Origin: Chitinophaga eiseniae
GTDB lineage: Bacteria; Bacteroidota; Bacteroidia; Chitinophagales; Chitinophagaceae
Length of the DNA stretch: 64,000 nt
Direction: 5' to 3'
Assembly: GCF_012641265.1 (NCBI RefSeq)
Contig: NZ_JABAHZ010000001.1
Span: 744,001 to 808,000 of the forward strand
The position numbers and the translations under genes are program-made. Shown here piece by piece: positions 17,190 through 26,544 of the stretch. Position 1 is the first letter of the stretch. The number at the start of each line of letters is the position of its first letter. A model generated the notes under the pieces. The model was not told the DNA's origin, made no database searches, and saw only the letters and a list, made by a program, of their open reading frames with translations.

Positions 17190-17765
17190 ATGAAAATACA
17201 ATTACTCTCTGCGGCAGTTTGTTTGTTAAGTTTTACCGCATGTAACCACGCTTCCAAATCCCCTAAAGAATTAAGCAGCGCTGAAGTGCTGGAAATAGCA
17301 GGAAAGGCGCCCGGTATGAATGCGGGCAATGGAAAGTATACCGTGAAAGCTCCCGCGGGCTGGTCTACCAAAGATACGGTGATGAGCCGCATTGAATATA
17401 CTTTCATGATGGCGCCCCTGGAGCCAGGCAATGATTTCCAGGCTAACGTTAACATCGTTTCCCAGGAATTGAAAGCTGGTTTTACGCTCGACAAATACAT
17501 GACCACCACGCAAAAGGAAATGGAAACGTTTTTCGGCGACTATAAAAAGCTGGCGGAAGGCGAACGTACTGTTACTGATGTAGCGGCCAAATGGATGAAA
17601 TGCCAGTATGCCCACCGCGAATCCGGTACAATGCTCAATGGACAGGTAACGATACTCGTAAAAAATAATATCGCCTACGCTATTACACTCACTACGCTTG
17701 CAAACGAAATGGAAAAGTATACGCCCGCCCTGGAGGAAATACTGACGTCGTTTAATGCAAAGTAG
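17190..17765 (+). CDS. PsbP/DcrB-like lipoprotein
   Basis: 191 aa lipoprotein (lipobox FTACNH). The mature domain begins KYTVKAPAGWSTKD and continues with MMAPLEPGNDFQANVNI, VSQELKAGFTLDKYM and a final strand-helix ALEEILTSF. This pattern (peptide '...aPxgW...' then 'F.xN.NI') is that of the PsbP-related/DcrB fold. Function unknown. ATG 17190 is preferred over 17184 for the signal peptide. The stop codon lies in the left arm of a long palindrome. Confidence 0.72.
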   Translation: MKIQLLSAAVCLLSFTACNHASKSPKELSSAEVLEIAGKAPGMNAGNGKYTVKAPAGWSTKDTVMSRIEYTFMMAPLEPGNDFQANVNIVSQELKAGFTLDKYMTTTQKEMETFFGDYKKLAEGERTVTDVAAKWMKCQYAHRESGTMLNGQVTILVKNNIAYAITLTTLANEMEKYTPALEEILTSFNAK

Positions 17766-17882
17766 CTGAAAGCAGAAAGCATAAAGCAAAAAGCTATTAT
17801 GGAGAATGATCAAAGCGATTTTAAATATTCGCTAAGATATCCTTCATAATAGCTTTTTGCTTTATGCTTTCTGCTTTCGGCT
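17764..17882. repeat. Long palindromic element A (38-bp arms)
   Basis: Arms 17764-17801 and 17845-17882 are inverted repeats with one mismatch, built of AAGC-rich words (GAAAGCAGAAAGCATAAAGC). The 43-nt loop holds a nested stem, AGCGA ... TCGCT, around TTTTAAATAT. The left arm starts inside the stop codon of the PsbP-like gene. It shares arm vocabulary and loop core (TAAATATTCGC) with element B at 47983-48101, so both belong to one dispersed family. Confidence 0.9.
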
Positions 17883-17916
17883 CTTTGTAGTACTTTTACT
17901 TCCAAATCATTCACCA

Positions 17917-19713
17917 TTGAAACACCTGGCAGCACTTAATAAATATTTTCTTTCCAATAAATGGCGCCTGATCCTTGGATTATTGTTTACCGCTATCTCC
18001 ATCGTGTTCAGTATTTTTCAGCCGATCATGGTCCGGCAGATTTTTGATTTGCTGTCGCATAATATCGATGAATACCGCCTCCTGAGCGATACCTCGCTGA
18101 AAAGCTTTTTCCGGTCCGATTTTACACATGTACTGGCTTTTTATGGCATAAGCATCCTGATTTTTGCCCTGCTCAGCGGCTTCTTTCTCTTCCTGCAGCG
18201 GCAAACACTCATTGTGATGAGCCGACATATTGAATATGACCTCAAAAATGAAATCTATCAGCATTACCAGCGCCTGGACCTGAACTTCTTCAAGATGCAT
18301 AGGACTGGCGACCTGATGAGTCGTATTACAGAAGACGTATCACGGGTACGTATGTACGTAGGACCAGCTATTATGTACGCTTCACGTACCCTGTTTCTCA
18401 TTGTCATTATTGTGTACCTGATGCTCCAGGTAAACCCGCTGCTAACGCTGTATACCTTGTCGCCATTGCCTTTGCTGGCATTAACTATTTACTATGTGAA
18501 CCGGATTATCCATCGTAAAAGTGAAAAAATACAGGCGCAGTTGTCTAATATCACCTCTATTGCACAGGAGTCTTACTCCGGTATACGGGTTATCAAATCC
18601 TATATCCAGGAAGATGCCAGCGCACAACATTTTGAAGAAGCCAGCGAGGCGTATAAAAACAGCTCTATCAGCCTGGCCAAAACAGATGCCCTGTTTCAGC
18701 CCACCATGGCGCTCATGATAGGACTGAGCGTGATATTGACCATCTTTATCGGCGGTATACAGGTGATCGATGGAAATATTACTGTAGGTAATCTCGCGGA
18801 GTTTGTAATTTATGTAAACATGCTGATGTTTCCTTTCTTCTCTATTGGCATGGTAGCGTCTATGATACAGCGCGCGGCGGCATCACAACAACGTATAAAC
18901 GAATTCCTGCAGATTACGCCGGTTATTAACGATGCACCGGGCGCGCAGCCGGCTACGCTGAAAGGAGAGGTGCGGCTGGAAAATGTATCCTTTACCTATC
19001 CGCATACCGGCATTACTGCCCTGAAGGACTTTAACCTGCATATTAAACCCGGTCAGAAGGTAGCCATCATCGGTAGAACGGGTGCTGGCAAGAGTACGCT
19101 GGCGCAATTGCTGATCCGCATGTACGATCCCCAGCTGGGAAAGGTACTATTGGATCAACAGGACATTCGTACCATTCAGCTGGGTAGCTTGCGGGGGCAG
19201 ATCAGTTATGTACCACAGGACGTATTCCTGTTTTCAGATACAGTAGCCAATAACATTCGTTTTGGAGATCCTACCGCCTCCCTGGAAACGGTGAAGACGG
19301 CCGCCCGGCAAGCTTCTGTAGAAAAAGACATCCTCGGTTTTAATGAAGGTTTTGAAACAGAAATAGGGGAGCGGGGCGTTACCCTCAGCGGCGGGCAAAA
19401 ACAACGTATTTCCATCGCCCGGGCGCTCATCAAAGATCCTAATATCCTCATCTTCGACGACTGCCTGTCGGCAGTAGACGCCCGCACTGAGAAAGAAATC
19501 ATTGGTAACCTGTACGCCTATCTGCAGCATAAAACGGCTATTATCATTACCCACCGCATTTTTGCGTTGTTTGAGTTCGATAAAATCATCGTATTGGACG
19601 AAGGAAAAATTGTAGAAGAAGGGACGCATGATGATTTATTATCATTGAATGGATACTACGCAGAATTGTATACTCGTCAGCAAACAGGAGAGGAGGAAAA
19701 CGTAACTGAATAA
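17917..19713 (+). CDS. ABC exporter, fused membrane and ATPase domains (MsbA-like)
   Basis: Half-transporter of 598 aa: six-helix ABC membrane domain (about 1-310) then an ATPase with Walker A GRTGAGKST, signature LSGGQKQR, Walker B ILIFDD and the H-loop IITHRIF. Homodimeric exporters of this type move lipids or drugs; MsbA-like lipid A flipping is possible but not proven. The frame opens at TTG 17857 inside the palindrome arm, but TTG 17917 (beginning KHLAALNKYF) fits the family N-terminus better; no ATG is available there. Confidence 0.9.
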   Translation: MKHLAALNKYFLSNKWRLILGLLFTAISIVFSIFQPIMVRQIFDLLSHNIDEYRLLSDTSLKSFFRSDFTHVLAFYGISILIFALLSGFFLFLQRQTLIVMSRHIEYDLKNEIYQHYQRLDLNFFKMHRTGDLMSRITEDVSRVRMYVGPAIMYASRTLFLIVIIVYLMLQVNPLLTLYTLSPLPLLALTIYYVNRIIHRKSEKIQAQLSNITSIAQESYSGIRVIKSYIQEDASAQHFEEASEAYKNSSISLAKTDALFQPTMALMIGLSVILTIFIGGIQVIDGNITVGNLAEFVIYVNMLMFPFFSIGMVASMIQRAAASQQRINEFLQITPVINDAPGAQPATLKGEVRLENVSFTYPHTGITALKDFNLHIKPGQKVAIIGRTGAGKSTLAQLLIRMYDPQLGKVLLDQQDIRTIQLGSLRGQISYVPQDVFLFSDTVANNIRFGDPTASLETVKTAARQASVEKDILGFNEGFETEIGERGVTLSGGQKQRISIARALIKDPNILIFDDCLSAVDARTEKEIIGNLYAYLQHKTAIIITHRIFALFEFDKIIVLDEGKIVEEGTHDDLLSLNGYYAELYTRQQTGEEENVTE

Positions 19714-19791
19714 CAATCATGAGCTTGTATACCCTTTGTGGAAGCCGGTTACAAGCCGGTTTTATGATTTTTCAAAATCATTTAAAAATAT

Positions 19792-19821
19792 TTTGATATT
19801 TGTAAAACAATAGTATATTTG
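19792..19821 (+). promoter_or_regulatory. Promoter of the DUF3276 gene (TTTG-N18-TATATTTG)
   Basis: Best Bacteroidota promoter in the window: TTTG at 19792-19795, 18-nt spacer, perfect -7 box at 19814-19821, giving a leader of about 45 nt before GTG 19871. Confidence 0.78.
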
Positions 19822-19870
19822 TCTCTTATTGTAACAGGATTTGATTCGTTAACACTTAAATCTATCAACT

Positions 19871-20305
19871 GTGGCGTACGACAACAACAATCAACAGGAA
19901 AGAAACAATGATAGCATCTTTTCTAAACGATTGAAAGCGGGCAAAAGAAGAACGTACTTCTTTGATGTAAAGACCACTCGGGGAAACGACTATTTTCTTA
20001 CTATCACAGAAAGTAAGAAACGTTTTAATGACAATGGTTATGACAGGCATAAAGTATTCCTGTACAAGGAGGACTTTAACAAGTTCCTGAATGCATTGAC
20101 CGAAACCATCAACTATGTAAAAACTGAGTTGATGCCTGATTTCGACTTTGATGCCTACAACCATGATTATGTGCAGGAAGAACAGGACGAAGCAGAAACA
20201 GAAGGAGCTGAAGTGCGTACTTCAGTGGAAGCTGTAGCGGCACCTGTTGAGGCGTCTGTTGCTGCCCCGGCTTCACATAGCTCAGATGAGGTAGACAAAT
20301 GGTAA
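19871..20305 (+). CDS. DUF3276 (PUR-alpha-like) nucleic-acid-binding protein
   Basis: 144 aa. The N-terminal about 95 residues form the single PUR repeat of bacterial PUR-alpha-like proteins (KAGKRRTYFFDVKTTRGNDY, KVFLYKEDFNKFLNAL). The tail is acidic, then Ala/Val-rich. In Bacteroidota and spirochaetes these proteins bind DNA or RNA and are abundant; the cellular role is unsettled. GTG start at 19871 is the only start that gives the conserved N-terminus. Confidence 0.92.
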   Translation: MAYDNNNQQERNNDSIFSKRLKAGKRRTYFFDVKTTRGNDYFLTITESKKRFNDNGYDRHKVFLYKEDFNKFLNALTETINYVKTELMPDFDFDAYNHDYVQEEQDEAETEGAEVRTSVEAVAAPVEASVAAPASHSSDEVDKW

Positions 20306-20329
20306 GATTTTTTACTTAAAATAATTGTC

Positions 20330-20358
20330 AACCCCCGGATTTCTCCGGGGGTTTTTTT
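20330..20358 (+). terminator. Intrinsic terminator after DUF3276 gene
   Basis: AACCCCCGGA / TCCGGGGGTT stem with short loop and TTTTTTT tail. Confidence 0.92.
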
Positions 20359-20444
20359 ATCGCAAAGACGCAAAGTATTAAAGGCGCAAAGGAGCAGATA
20401 TTATCAAACTCCTTTGCGCCTTTAATACTTTGCGTCTTTGCGAT
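20359..20444. repeat. Perfect palindromic element C (36-bp arms)
   Basis: Arms 20359-20394 and 20409-20444 are perfectly complementary with a 14-nt loop. They are built from the word CGCAAAG (CGCAAAGACGCAAAG ... GGCGCAAAGGAG). The element starts right after a terminator and ends exactly on the last base of the pgi stop codon. Different in sequence from elements A and B but similar in design. Confidence 0.92.
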
Positions 20445-22096
20445 TAACCTTTTATCTGTTTCCAGGCGTTGATCAGTCCATTGGTGCTGGCATCGTGATT
20501 CAGTATCGTATCATTGTTTTCCAGTTCCGGCAATATCTTGCTGGCTAATTGTTTACCCAGTTCCACGCCCCACTGATCGAAGCTGTAGATATTCCAGATC
20601 ACTCCCTGTACAAAGATCTTATGTTCGTATAGGGCTGTCAGTGAGCCCAGGGAACGAGGCGTTATCTTCTTCAACAGGAAAGAGTTGGTAGGGCGGTTAC
20701 CACTGAATATCTTCGAAGGTAATATTTTGGCTATCTCTTCAGCAGAGGCGCCTGCTTTCTCCAGCTCAGCGCGTACTTCTGCTTCCGTTTTACCATTCAT
20801 CAGCGCCTCCGTTTGGGCAAAGAAGTTAGACAGCAATTTCACATGATGGTCGCCGATAGGGTTATGACTGATCGCTGGTGCGATAAAATCGCAGGGAATC
20901 ATCTTCGTACCCTGGTGAATGAGTTGATAGAAGGCATGCTGTCCGTTGGTACCTGGCTCACCCCAAACAATAGGGCCGGTTTGGTAACTAACGTTATCGC
21001 CTGTACGATCGGCTGTCTTACCATTACTCTCCATATTGCCCTGCTGGAAATACGCCGCGAAGCGGTGCATATATTGATCATAAGGGAGAATGGCTTCTGT
21101 AGCGCTGCCGAAGAAGTTGCCGTACCATAAACCAATCAGCGCCATGATCACCGGGATATTTTTTTCCAGTGGCGTTTGGGTGAAATGATTATCTACCGCA
21201 TGCGCGCCATCGAGCAGTTCGGTGAAGTTTTCAAAACCGATGGTCAGCGCTATAGACAAGCCAATAGCAGACCATAAGGAGTAGCGACCGCCTACCCAAT
21301 CCCAGAACTCAAACATATTATTGGGATCGATGCCAAAAGCAGTCACTGCTTTTTCATTGGTAGATAACGCCGCAAAATGTTTGGCCACAAATTTCTCGTC
21401 CTTTGCATGCTCCAGGAACCAGGCGCGCGCCGTGTGGGCGTTGGTCATGGTTTCCTGTGTGGTAAACGTTTTAGACGCGATGAGGAACAGGGTTTCATCG
21501 GGCGTAATTTTTTTCAGCGTTTCGGCAATATGTGTTCCGTCTACGTTAGACACGAAATACGGCTGTATGCCAGGTCTCCAGTAAGGCTTCAGCGCCTCTG
21601 TTACCATTACCGGGCCCAGGTCAGAGCCGCCGATACCAATGTTAACGATATAGCGTATAGGCTTGCCGGTATATCCTTTCCATTCACCGGAATGTATTTG
21701 CCGGCAGATATGATCCATCTTATTTAATACGGCTTTCACATCGGGCATTACATCGCGGCCATCCAGCAAAACCGGTTTGTCGGATGTATTACGCAGTGCT
21801 GTATGTAGCACCGCACGGTTTTCCGTTACGTTGATCTTTTCCGCACTGAACATAGCCTTGATAGCATCCGGTACTTTGCATTCTGCCGCCAGGCTTAACA
21901 ACAGGTTACGGGTATCTTCCGTTATAATATTTTTCGAATAGTCGAAAAGGAGGTCTTCAAACTGTAGCGAAAATGTACTGAAGCGTTCTTTGTCTTCCAT
22001 AAACAAGGTACGCATATGTACCTGCTTCATGTCTTCAGCGTGTTTTTTTAGTGCCTCCCACGACTTGGTGGTAGTTGGATTGGTAGATGGAAACAT
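20444..22096 (-). CDS. pgi: Glucose-6-phosphate isomerase
   Basis: 550 aa, E. coli-type length. Interconverts glucose-6-phosphate and fructose-6-phosphate. Signature sites: [13 protein letters not shown] for phosphate binding, [33 protein letters not shown] with the catalytic His, and the C-terminal [12 protein letters not shown]. Single gene with its own promoter box at 22120-22127. Confidence 0.97.
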   Translation of the reverse strand: MFPSTNPTTTKSWEALKKHAEDMKQVHMRTLFMEDKERFSTFSLQFEDLLFDYSKNIITEDTRNLLLSLAAECKVPDAIKAMFSAEKINVTENRAVLHTALRNTSDKPVLLDGRDVMPDVKAVLNKMDHICRQIHSGEWKGYTGKPIRYIVNIGIGGSDLGPVMVTEALKPYWRPGIQPYFVSNVDGTHIAETLKKITPDETLFLIASKTFTTQETMTNAHTARAWFLEHAKDEKFVAKHFAALSTNEKAVTAFGIDPNNMFEFWDWVGGRYSLWSAIGLSIALTIGFENFTELLDGAHAVDNHFTQTPLEKNIPVIMALIGLWYGNFFGSATEAILPYDQYMHRFAAYFQQGNMESNGKTADRTGDNVSYQTGPIVWGEPGTNGQHAFYQLIHQGTKMIPCDFIAPAISHNPIGDHHVKLLSNFFAQTEALMNGKTEAEVRAELEKAGASAEEIAKILPSKIFSGNRPTNSFLLKKITPRSLGSLTALYEHKIFVQGVIWNIYSFDQWGVELGKQLASKILPELENNDTILNHDASTNGLINAWKQIKG

Positions 22097-22119
22097 AATC
22101 TTGTTTATTAAATGCGCAT

Positions 22120-22127
22120 CAAAAATA
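22120..22127 (-). promoter_or_regulatory. -7 box (TATTTTTG, minus strand) for pgi
   Basis: Perfect TAnnTTTG match on the minus strand, 23 nt before the pgi ATG. Confidence 0.5.
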
Positions 22128-22138
22128 ATCTTTTCATA

Positions 22139-22942
22139 TCAGGATTTCTGCTTCCTGTATAATTGCCAGGAAATTGTGACCGCAATAACGCCTATGGCAA
22201 TAATACAGGCGTGTATGATGGCGTTTTCCTCCATGATATCCACCGTTCTTCCTTTTAACAGGATACCATAAAATGCCCAAACACTAACAAGCGCATATAC
22301 GATATTGTTGCGAAACAGGACCATGGCGATAGTCACCAGGGTACCGACGGCTATCATCACAATGGTGCGGACTACCTGCGTATGCAAACTGCCTTCCAGG
22401 CCGGCATAGGACAGGAAAGCGGCGATATTGGCAATGGTGGCAATAACGATCCAGCCCAGGTAAAGACTAAACGGAATGTGAATGAATACCCGCTCTGCGA
22501 AGGAAGCAGGGGCAGTGGCGATGCCAAAATTGAAGTGTATGACCGCCAGCGATAACAATAATATCAACATAATCACTACGCTCACCGGTATCAGTTGATA
22601 GTGCCAGGCAAAGAGCCAGCAGGCATTACACACCGAAGAAATCAGGAACCAGTCCTTCATGCGTCGCATTAAATGCGATAAGCCTTCCGGATGTTTATTG
22701 GAAAAAGCCAGCCACAATTGATAAATGATGAAGCCCAGCAATGACAGGTAAATAATTCCCCATATGAAAAACGTAATATGCGCCGGCACAAACAGGCTGG
22801 GATATGCTGCTGAAACCTGCCCGGTGGTATTGCCGTTAATTGGAAGTAACATCGCCAGCACATTGACTGTGATCATGATAATGTAACCAAGCGTGTTGAA
22901 TATAGACCTGTTCTTGAAGTGAAGGGTTTCATGGCGCACCAT
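22139..22942 (-). CDS. TspO/MBR-like (tryptophan-rich sensory protein-like) membrane protein
   Basis: 267 aa with about eight hydrophobic segments. The N-terminal part has SAAYPSLFVPAHITFFIWGIIY, matching the 'P-A-x-x-T-F-x-I-W-x-x-I-Y' motif of the long TspO-related family, and WLFAWHYQLIPVSV follows. Short TspO proteins bind tetrapyrroles and sterols; for this longer family the ligand is unknown. It lies 42 nt upstream of pgi on the same strand, but a pgi promoter sits between them. Confidence 0.72.
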   Translation of the reverse strand: MVRHETLHFKNRSIFNTLGYIIMITVNVLAMLLPINGNTTGQVSAAYPSLFVPAHITFFIWGIIYLSLLGFIIYQLWLAFSNKHPEGLSHLMRRMKDWFLISSVCNACWLFAWHYQLIPVSVVIMLILLLSLAVIHFNFGIATAPASFAERVFIHIPFSLYLGWIVIATIANIAAFLSYAGLEGSLHTQVVRTIVMIAVGTLVTIAMVLFRNNIVYALVSVWAFYGILLKGRTVDIMEENAIIHACIIAIGVIAVTISWQLYRKQKS

Positions 22943-23063
22943 AATGAATAATCACTTTTTATAATATTAGCGATATGGCTACCGTGTTGCAACACAAATA
23001 TTATGCTAAACTGGAGAATCAAAACAAACTATTCCGACATTAGCTTATATCTCTATTTTTACA

Positions 23064-23071
23064 TACATTTG
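23064..23071 (+). promoter_or_regulatory. -7 box (TACATTTG) 6 nt before the prfB ATG
   Basis: Perfect TAnnTTTG ending 6 nt before ATG 23078; implies a leaderless or near-leaderless prfB mRNA. No convincing -33 element. Confidence 0.55.
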
Positions 23072-23077
23072 CCAGCT

Positions 23078-24173
23078 ATGACAGCTGAGCAACTAAAAGC
23101 TATGAGGGACCGTTTATATGTCCTGGGAGGTTTTCTTTAACGTACCTGACCGATTAGCAAAAATAGAAAACGACAAACAACTAAGCCTGGCGCCCGGTTT
23201 CTGGGACGACAACGTCAGAGCGACTTCGATTCTGAAGGAAATTAAGGTAAACAAATATTGGGTTGACCTTTATGATCACGTAAACGCAGCTATCGATGAT
23301 AGTGCTGTGCTAAATGATTTTTTCAAAGAAGGAGAAGCATCCGAAGAAGAAGTGGAACAAGCATACAGCGACGCATTAACAGCGTTGGACGACCTGGAAT
23401 TTAAGTCTACCTTAAACCAGCCGGAAGACGAAATGCCCGCAGTGCTCACCATCAACTCCGGTGCAGGCGGCACGGAAAGCCAGGATTGGGCCGAAATGCT
23501 GCTGCGTATGTACCGCATGTATGGAGAAAAACAAGGCTGGAAAGTATCAGAAATTGATACCCAATACGGTGACGGCGCCGGCATCAAATCCGCTACCCTG
23601 GAGTTTGATGGCGACTTTGCCTATGGCCACCTGAAAGCAGAAAGCGGAGTACACCGCCTGGTACGCATTTCCCCGTTTGACTCCAACGCCCGCCGGCATA
23701 CCTCTTTCGCTTCCGTATACGTGTACCCGTTAGTAGACAATACCATCGAGATCGCTGTTAACCCGGCCGACCTGGAATGGGAATTCTATCGTTCTGGTGG
23801 TAAAGGCGGGCAAAACGTAAACAAGGTGGAAACCGCCGTACGTTTGAAACACGTCCCATCAGGCATTATTATCGAATGTCAACAGGCACGTACACAAGGG
23901 GAGAACCGGGAAAAAGCCCTCACCATGCTGAAATCACGCCTGTATGAAGAGGAAATCCGCAAAAGAGAAGAGCTGAAAAATGCAGCCAACGCCAACAAGC
24001 GTAAAATCGAATGGGGATCCCAGATCAGATCATACGTATTCCATCCGTATAAAATGATCAAAGACCACCGTACCGACTACGAGGTTGGAAACGTAGGACC
24101 TGTAATGGATGGCGAACTAAACGGATTTATCAAGGCATACCTCATGATGCAGAAGGAAGAGGACAATAATTAA
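23078..24173 (+). CDS. prfB: Peptide chain release factor 2, programmed +1 frameshift (UAA type)
   Basis: RF2, 364 aa after recoding (E. coli RF2: 365). The first frame runs 20 codons from ATG 23078 and ends RLYVLGGFL at CTT TAA C (23135-23141). A +1 shift at CTT continues as [10 protein letters not shown] to the stop at 24173. The peptide before the shift aligns with RSDVLRGYL of E. coli RF2, and a GGGAGG stimulator sits 4 nt before CTT, as in known prfB sites. The stop-recognition tripeptide is SPF (in RISPFDS), and the catalytic motif is GGQ in [11 protein letters not shown]. The unusual point is UAA at the shift site, where UGA is usual. ATG 23118 (351 aa, no shift) is possible but would discard the conserved start. 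Confidence 0.9.
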
Positions 24174-24250
24174 TAAGTATCGACTAATAATTAATAAGCG
24201 TTCCGGCGTTGTAACCATTAATTTTGCAGCGGAAACAAATCACGTTGTCG

Positions 24251-24317
24251 TTTGTTTATTTGGTTATTTGTTTATCAGATATTGTCGTATCGGTGAACAA
24301 ATAATCAAATAAATAAA
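24251..24317. repeat. Imperfect inverted repeat D upstream of pruA
   Basis: Arms at about 24251-24273 and 24295-24317 (words TTTATTTGGTTATTTG and CAAATAATCAAATAAA) pair with a few mismatches around a 21-nt loop. A separate perfect -7 box, TAATTTTG, lies upstream at 24219-24226, so the hairpin would form in the pruA leader. Confidence 0.6.
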
Positions 24318-24335
24318 TATTAAATTCAGGTTACA

Positions 24336-25967
24336 ATGAATACAGGATACTTTGAGTACGCAGCGCCTGCTAACGAGCCTGTGTTATCTTATGCACCCGG
24401 TTCTGCAGAAAGAATTGCACTAAAGAAACAATTAGCCGCTTTTAAGGCAGAAGTTGCAGATGTACCCATGTATATCGGTGGTAAAGAAGTACGCACCGGT
24501 AATACCGTAGATCTGCGCCCTCCCCACGAAATCAAACACAAGCTGGGTCATTTCCATGTGGGAGATGCCTCCCACGTGAAAGCCGCCATCGCAGCCGCAT
24601 TGGAAGCCCGCGAAAAATGGGCGAATATGGATTGGGAACAACGCGCCGGCATCTTCCTCCGCGCCGCAGAACTCCTGGCCACCAAATACCGTTATCATAT
24701 CAATGCCGCTACTATGCTGGGACAAAGCAAAAATGCTTTCCAGGCTGAAATAGACAGCGCATGTGAACTGATCGACTTCTTACGCTATAATGTACACTTC
24801 CTCAGCGAAATTTACCGTCAGCAGCCCGTTTGCGCGCCCGGTATCCACAACAGGGTAGAATACCGCCCACTGGAAGGATTTGTACTGGCCGTTACACCAT
24901 TCAACTTCACCGCTATTGCCGGTAACCTGCCTACCTCCGCAGCCATGTGCGGTAATGTTGTAGTATGGAAACCCGCCAACACCCAGGTATTTGCCGCCCA
25001 GATCATCATGAAAGTGCTGATCGAAGCAGGATTACCAGCCGGCGTAATCAACCTGGTATATGCAGGTGGTCCGCTTATCGGCGACATTTGCTTTGCGGAT
25101 CCTCACTTCGCAGGTATCCACTTCACCGGCTCTACCGGCGTATTCCAGACGATGTGGAAAACCATCGGTGAAAATATTCACAAATACAAAACCTACCCGC
25201 GTATCGTTGGTGAAACCGGTGGTAAAGACTTCGTGCTGGTACACAAATCTGCCGACATAGATATTGCTGTTACCGCATTAGCCCGCGGCGCCTTCGAATA
25301 CCAGGGACAGAAATGCTCTGCCGCCTCCCGCGCATACATACCAAACAATCTTGCTGCCGATATAAAATCAAAATTGGTAGCTGAACTGAAAACCATGAAA
25401 ATGGGAACTACAGAAGATTTCAGCAACTTTATCAACGCCGTGATCGATGAACGTTCTTTCGACAAAATTGCACAGTACATCGACAATGCGAAGAACAATC
25501 CTGCCGCGAAGATCATCGCCGGTGGTAACTACAATAAATCTGAAGGTTACTTCATTGAACCTACTGTTATTGAAACTACCGATCCTAACTACGTAACCAT
25601 GTGCGAAGAGATCTTTGGCCCGGTGCTGACGATCTACGTATATGAGGCCGATAAGTTTGAAGACATCATCCACACCGTGGATACCACTTCAGAATATGCG
25701 CTAACCGGCGCCGTAATTGCGCAGGACCGTTACGCTGTAGAACTGGCTACCCGCAAACTGGTAAACAGTGCCGGTAACTTCTACATCAACGATAAACCAA
25801 CCGGTGCGGTGGTGGGGCAACAGCCTTTTGGCGGTGCCCGTGCCTCTGGAACCAATGACAAGGCTGGTTCTATGCTGAACCTGTACCGCTGGTTAAGCGC
25901 CAGAAGTATCAAGGAAACTTTTGTGCCGGCTACCGATTACAGGTACCCGTTCCTGAAAGAAGCTTAG
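24336..25967 (+). CDS. pruA: L-glutamate gamma-semialdehyde (pyrroline-5-carboxylate) dehydrogenase
   Basis: 543 aa, the long eukaryote-like form of P5C dehydrogenase. Oxidises glutamate semialdehyde to glutamate with NAD in proline breakdown. Catalytic residues: Glu293 in GETGGKD and Cys327 in GQKCSA. Cofactor region FTGSTGVF, and C-terminal QPFGGARASGTNDKAGS. No proline dehydrogenase is adjacent, so the pathway is split in the genome. Confidence 0.93.
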   Translation: MNTGYFEYAAPANEPVLSYAPGSAERIALKKQLAAFKAEVADVPMYIGGKEVRTGNTVDLRPPHEIKHKLGHFHVGDASHVKAAIAAALEAREKWANMDWEQRAGIFLRAAELLATKYRYHINAATMLGQSKNAFQAEIDSACELIDFLRYNVHFLSEIYRQQPVCAPGIHNRVEYRPLEGFVLAVTPFNFTAIAGNLPTSAAMCGNVVVWKPANTQVFAAQIIMKVLIEAGLPAGVINLVYAGGPLIGDICFADPHFAGIHFTGSTGVFQTMWKTIGENIHKYKTYPRIVGETGGKDFVLVHKSADIDIAVTALARGAFEYQGQKCSAASRAYIPNNLAADIKSKLVAELKTMKMGTTEDFSNFINAVIDERSFDKIAQYIDNAKNNPAAKIIAGGNYNKSEGYFIEPTVIETTDPNYVTMCEEIFGPVLTIYVYEADKFEDIIHTVDTTSEYALTGAVIAQDRYAVELATRKLVNSAGNFYINDKPTGAVVGQQPFGGARASGTNDKAGSMLNLYRWLSARSIKETFVPATDYRYPFLKEA

Positions 25968-26054
25968 TAAATGTTCATGATTTATATGAAGGCGGTGGAT
26001 GTATATCCATCGCCTTTTTTGTACCTTGCAGTCTCATTCAGAACAGCGGCCATT

Positions 26055-26429
26055 ATGCAGGAAGACATCGTCACCACTTATTTTTCAGAACGTCACAAAC
26101 AACTCAGGGTAGCAGATCTTGAACAACGCCTTATAGCCGGGGGCACAGAAAAGGCTGACGCCAGTCGCGTCGCTGCCAGCGGATTTGACGCCTATTTCAA
26201 AAAACAGCTCCGCACAAAAGGCATCAGGGCGGCTATTTTCTTTGGCATAGGCCTGATCTTCCTCATTAAAATTATTACCCTTACCAACCGTGAAGAAGGT
26301 AGCTTCATGCAGGTATCCCTTTCCCTCGCCCTGGTGGCCTTTGCGCTGGTGCGCGGCCTGATATGGGGAGTACAGTTGTTTGCCCTGAAAGAAGAGATTA
26401 ATACTTTCAAAGACATGAGGAATTTATAA
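26055..26429 (+). CDS. Small two-TM membrane protein, unknown
   Basis: 124 aa. The soluble N-terminal half (Arg/Lys/Glu-rich helices, ADLEQRLIAGG) is followed by two membrane helices (IRAAIFFGIGLIFLIKII and LSLALVAFALVRGLIWGV) and a short charged tail. Not recognised. ATG 26055 chosen; upstream codons to 25971 abut the pruA stop and look non-coding. It may share a transcript with pruA (88 nt gap) or with the lipoproteins after it. Confidence 0.6.
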   Translation: MQEDIVTTYFSERHKQLRVADLEQRLIAGGTEKADASRVAASGFDAYFKKQLRTKGIRAAIFFGIGLIFLIKIITLTNREEGSFMQVSLSLALVAFALVRGLIWGVQLFALKEEINTFKDMRNL

Positions 26430-26544
26430 TCTGCCCGCGGATACTATTCCCCCGACTTCGTTTACTTATCAGGATCTGTGATAATTTCATTTTCCTCCGG
26501 GGAAAAAGTAAATTGGCTGTTCATAAGTAAACCGGATATCTCCC

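Noticed and set aside
17764..17882. Element A as an ordinary intrinsic terminator
   Set aside because: No T-run after the stem and a homologous copy elsewhere; better described as a dispersed palindrome, though it may still terminate transcription.
23118..24173. prfB read as an unshifted 351-aa gene from ATG 23118
   Set aside because: Loses the conserved RLYVLGGFL segment and ignores the matching stimulator and slip site; kept only as an alternative.
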